Shown here: in pieces, positions 63,695-64,000 of the stretch
Position numbering within the stretch: position 1 is the first letter of the stretch
Layout: every line of letters starts with the position of its first letter
Assembly: GCF_000426545.1 (NCBI RefSeq)
Contig: NZ_AUFO01000001.1
Location: 124,001-188,000 of the forward strand
Source of the DNA: Paenibacillus massiliensis subsp. panacisoli DSM 21345
GTDB lineage: Bacteria; Bacillota; Bacilli; Paenibacillales; Paenibacillaceae
DNA length: 64,000 nt
Reading direction: 5' to 3'
Notes under the pieces: generated by a model
What the model was told of the DNA's origin: nothing
Databases searched by the model: none
Seen by the model: the letters and a program-made list of their open reading frames with translations, nothing else
Position numbers and translations under genes: made by a program

Positions 63695-64000
63695 CGCTTT
63701 GGATAATTTAGTTGCGATTCGTACAAAGATCCATGATAACTCAACATTCAACTCACTGTGGAGATGGATTAAGCTTAAAGGAATAAGAAATGGAAGAAGA
63801 CTTGAAAAAATCGGAGTGGATAATTATGCAGTGAAGCTGTATAATTATAAACGAAGATCAGATGGCTTACATTCCAGGTGAATTTCAGGTTACTTACCAG
63901 CAATAAGAATGAACCGATGTAAGTGTGGAATCTTATTACAGCTTTTCTTGTGGGCAATGTGTAGAACTTATTTCTAAAGGATTCGTGCTCTCAACAACTT
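63695..64000. other. Window end, AT-rich, no gene assigned
   Basis: A 66-codon ORF (63681-63881, plus) begins inside the terminator hairpin. Its tail (NGRRLEKIGVDNYAVKLYNYKRR) reads protein-like, but it has no ribosome site. It could be a remnant; I do not call it a gene. Confidence 0.3.

Noticed and set aside
63681..63881. 66-codon ORF near the window end
   Set aside because: Starts within a terminator stem and has no ribosome site. Protein-like wording at its end may be a remnant.

Overview
The window looks like a chromosome segment of an endospore-forming, moderate-GC member of the Bacillota, most likely Paenibacillus or a close relative. The evidence is gene content and order. There is a complete mraZ/dcw cell-wall and division cluster carrying the sporulation genes spoVD and spoVE. 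It is followed by spoIIGA-sigE-sigG and then the ylmC-pgeF-ylmE-sepF-ylmG-ylmH-divIVA-ileS block known from Bacillus subtilis. Gene starts are often TTG or GTG behind strong AAGGAGG-type sites. Species assignment is inference.

Layout. 1-12998: the 3' end of thiI, two divergent TerC-family membrane genes, typA, an LCP cell-wall ligase gene, the ylaJ/phoH pair, a secreted coiled-coil protein, an RsfA-type sporulation regulator, a ketopantoate reductase-like gene and a DUF3397 gene. 13150-18168: an oligopeptide ABC transporter (oppA, oppB, oppC, oppF) with no oppD. 18356-21305: bshC (bacillithiol) and ahcY (S-adenosylhomocysteine hydrolase). 21390-22670, minus strand: a decaying cassette of a secreted, membrane-anchored protein and a papain-like protease; both carry apparent frameshifts. 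22917-41946: mraZ, rsmH, ftsL, pbpB, spoVD, murE, murF, mraY, murD, spoVE, murG, murA, divIB, ftsA and ftsZ, with an unusual 448-base gene-free gap between murG and murA. 42047-47689: a beta-glucoside/cellobiose PTS operon with its LicR-type regulator, set between ftsZ and spoIIGA. 48861-59358: spoIIGA to ileS, the latter behind a T-box leader. 59519-64000: a DUF5665 gene, a yteA/ylyA-like zinc-finger gene, lspA, an RluD-family gene and a secreted protein of unknown function.

How the genes work together. Most of the window makes and places peptidoglycan. MurA makes the UDP-linked precursor and MurE, MurF and MurD extend it. MraY and MurG make lipid II, SEDS protein SpoVE and class B PBPs polymerise it, and FtsZ, FtsA, SepF, DivIB, FtsL and DivIVA position the septum. 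The sporulation genes reuse this machinery in the mother cell and forespore. No tRNA, rRNA, insertion sequence or CRISPR array was seen. I did not find a convincing new multi-gene system. The best leads are the broken secreted protein/protease cassette, the structured murG-murA gap, the opp operon without OppD, and the T-box-controlled long-form isoleucyl-tRNA synthetase.
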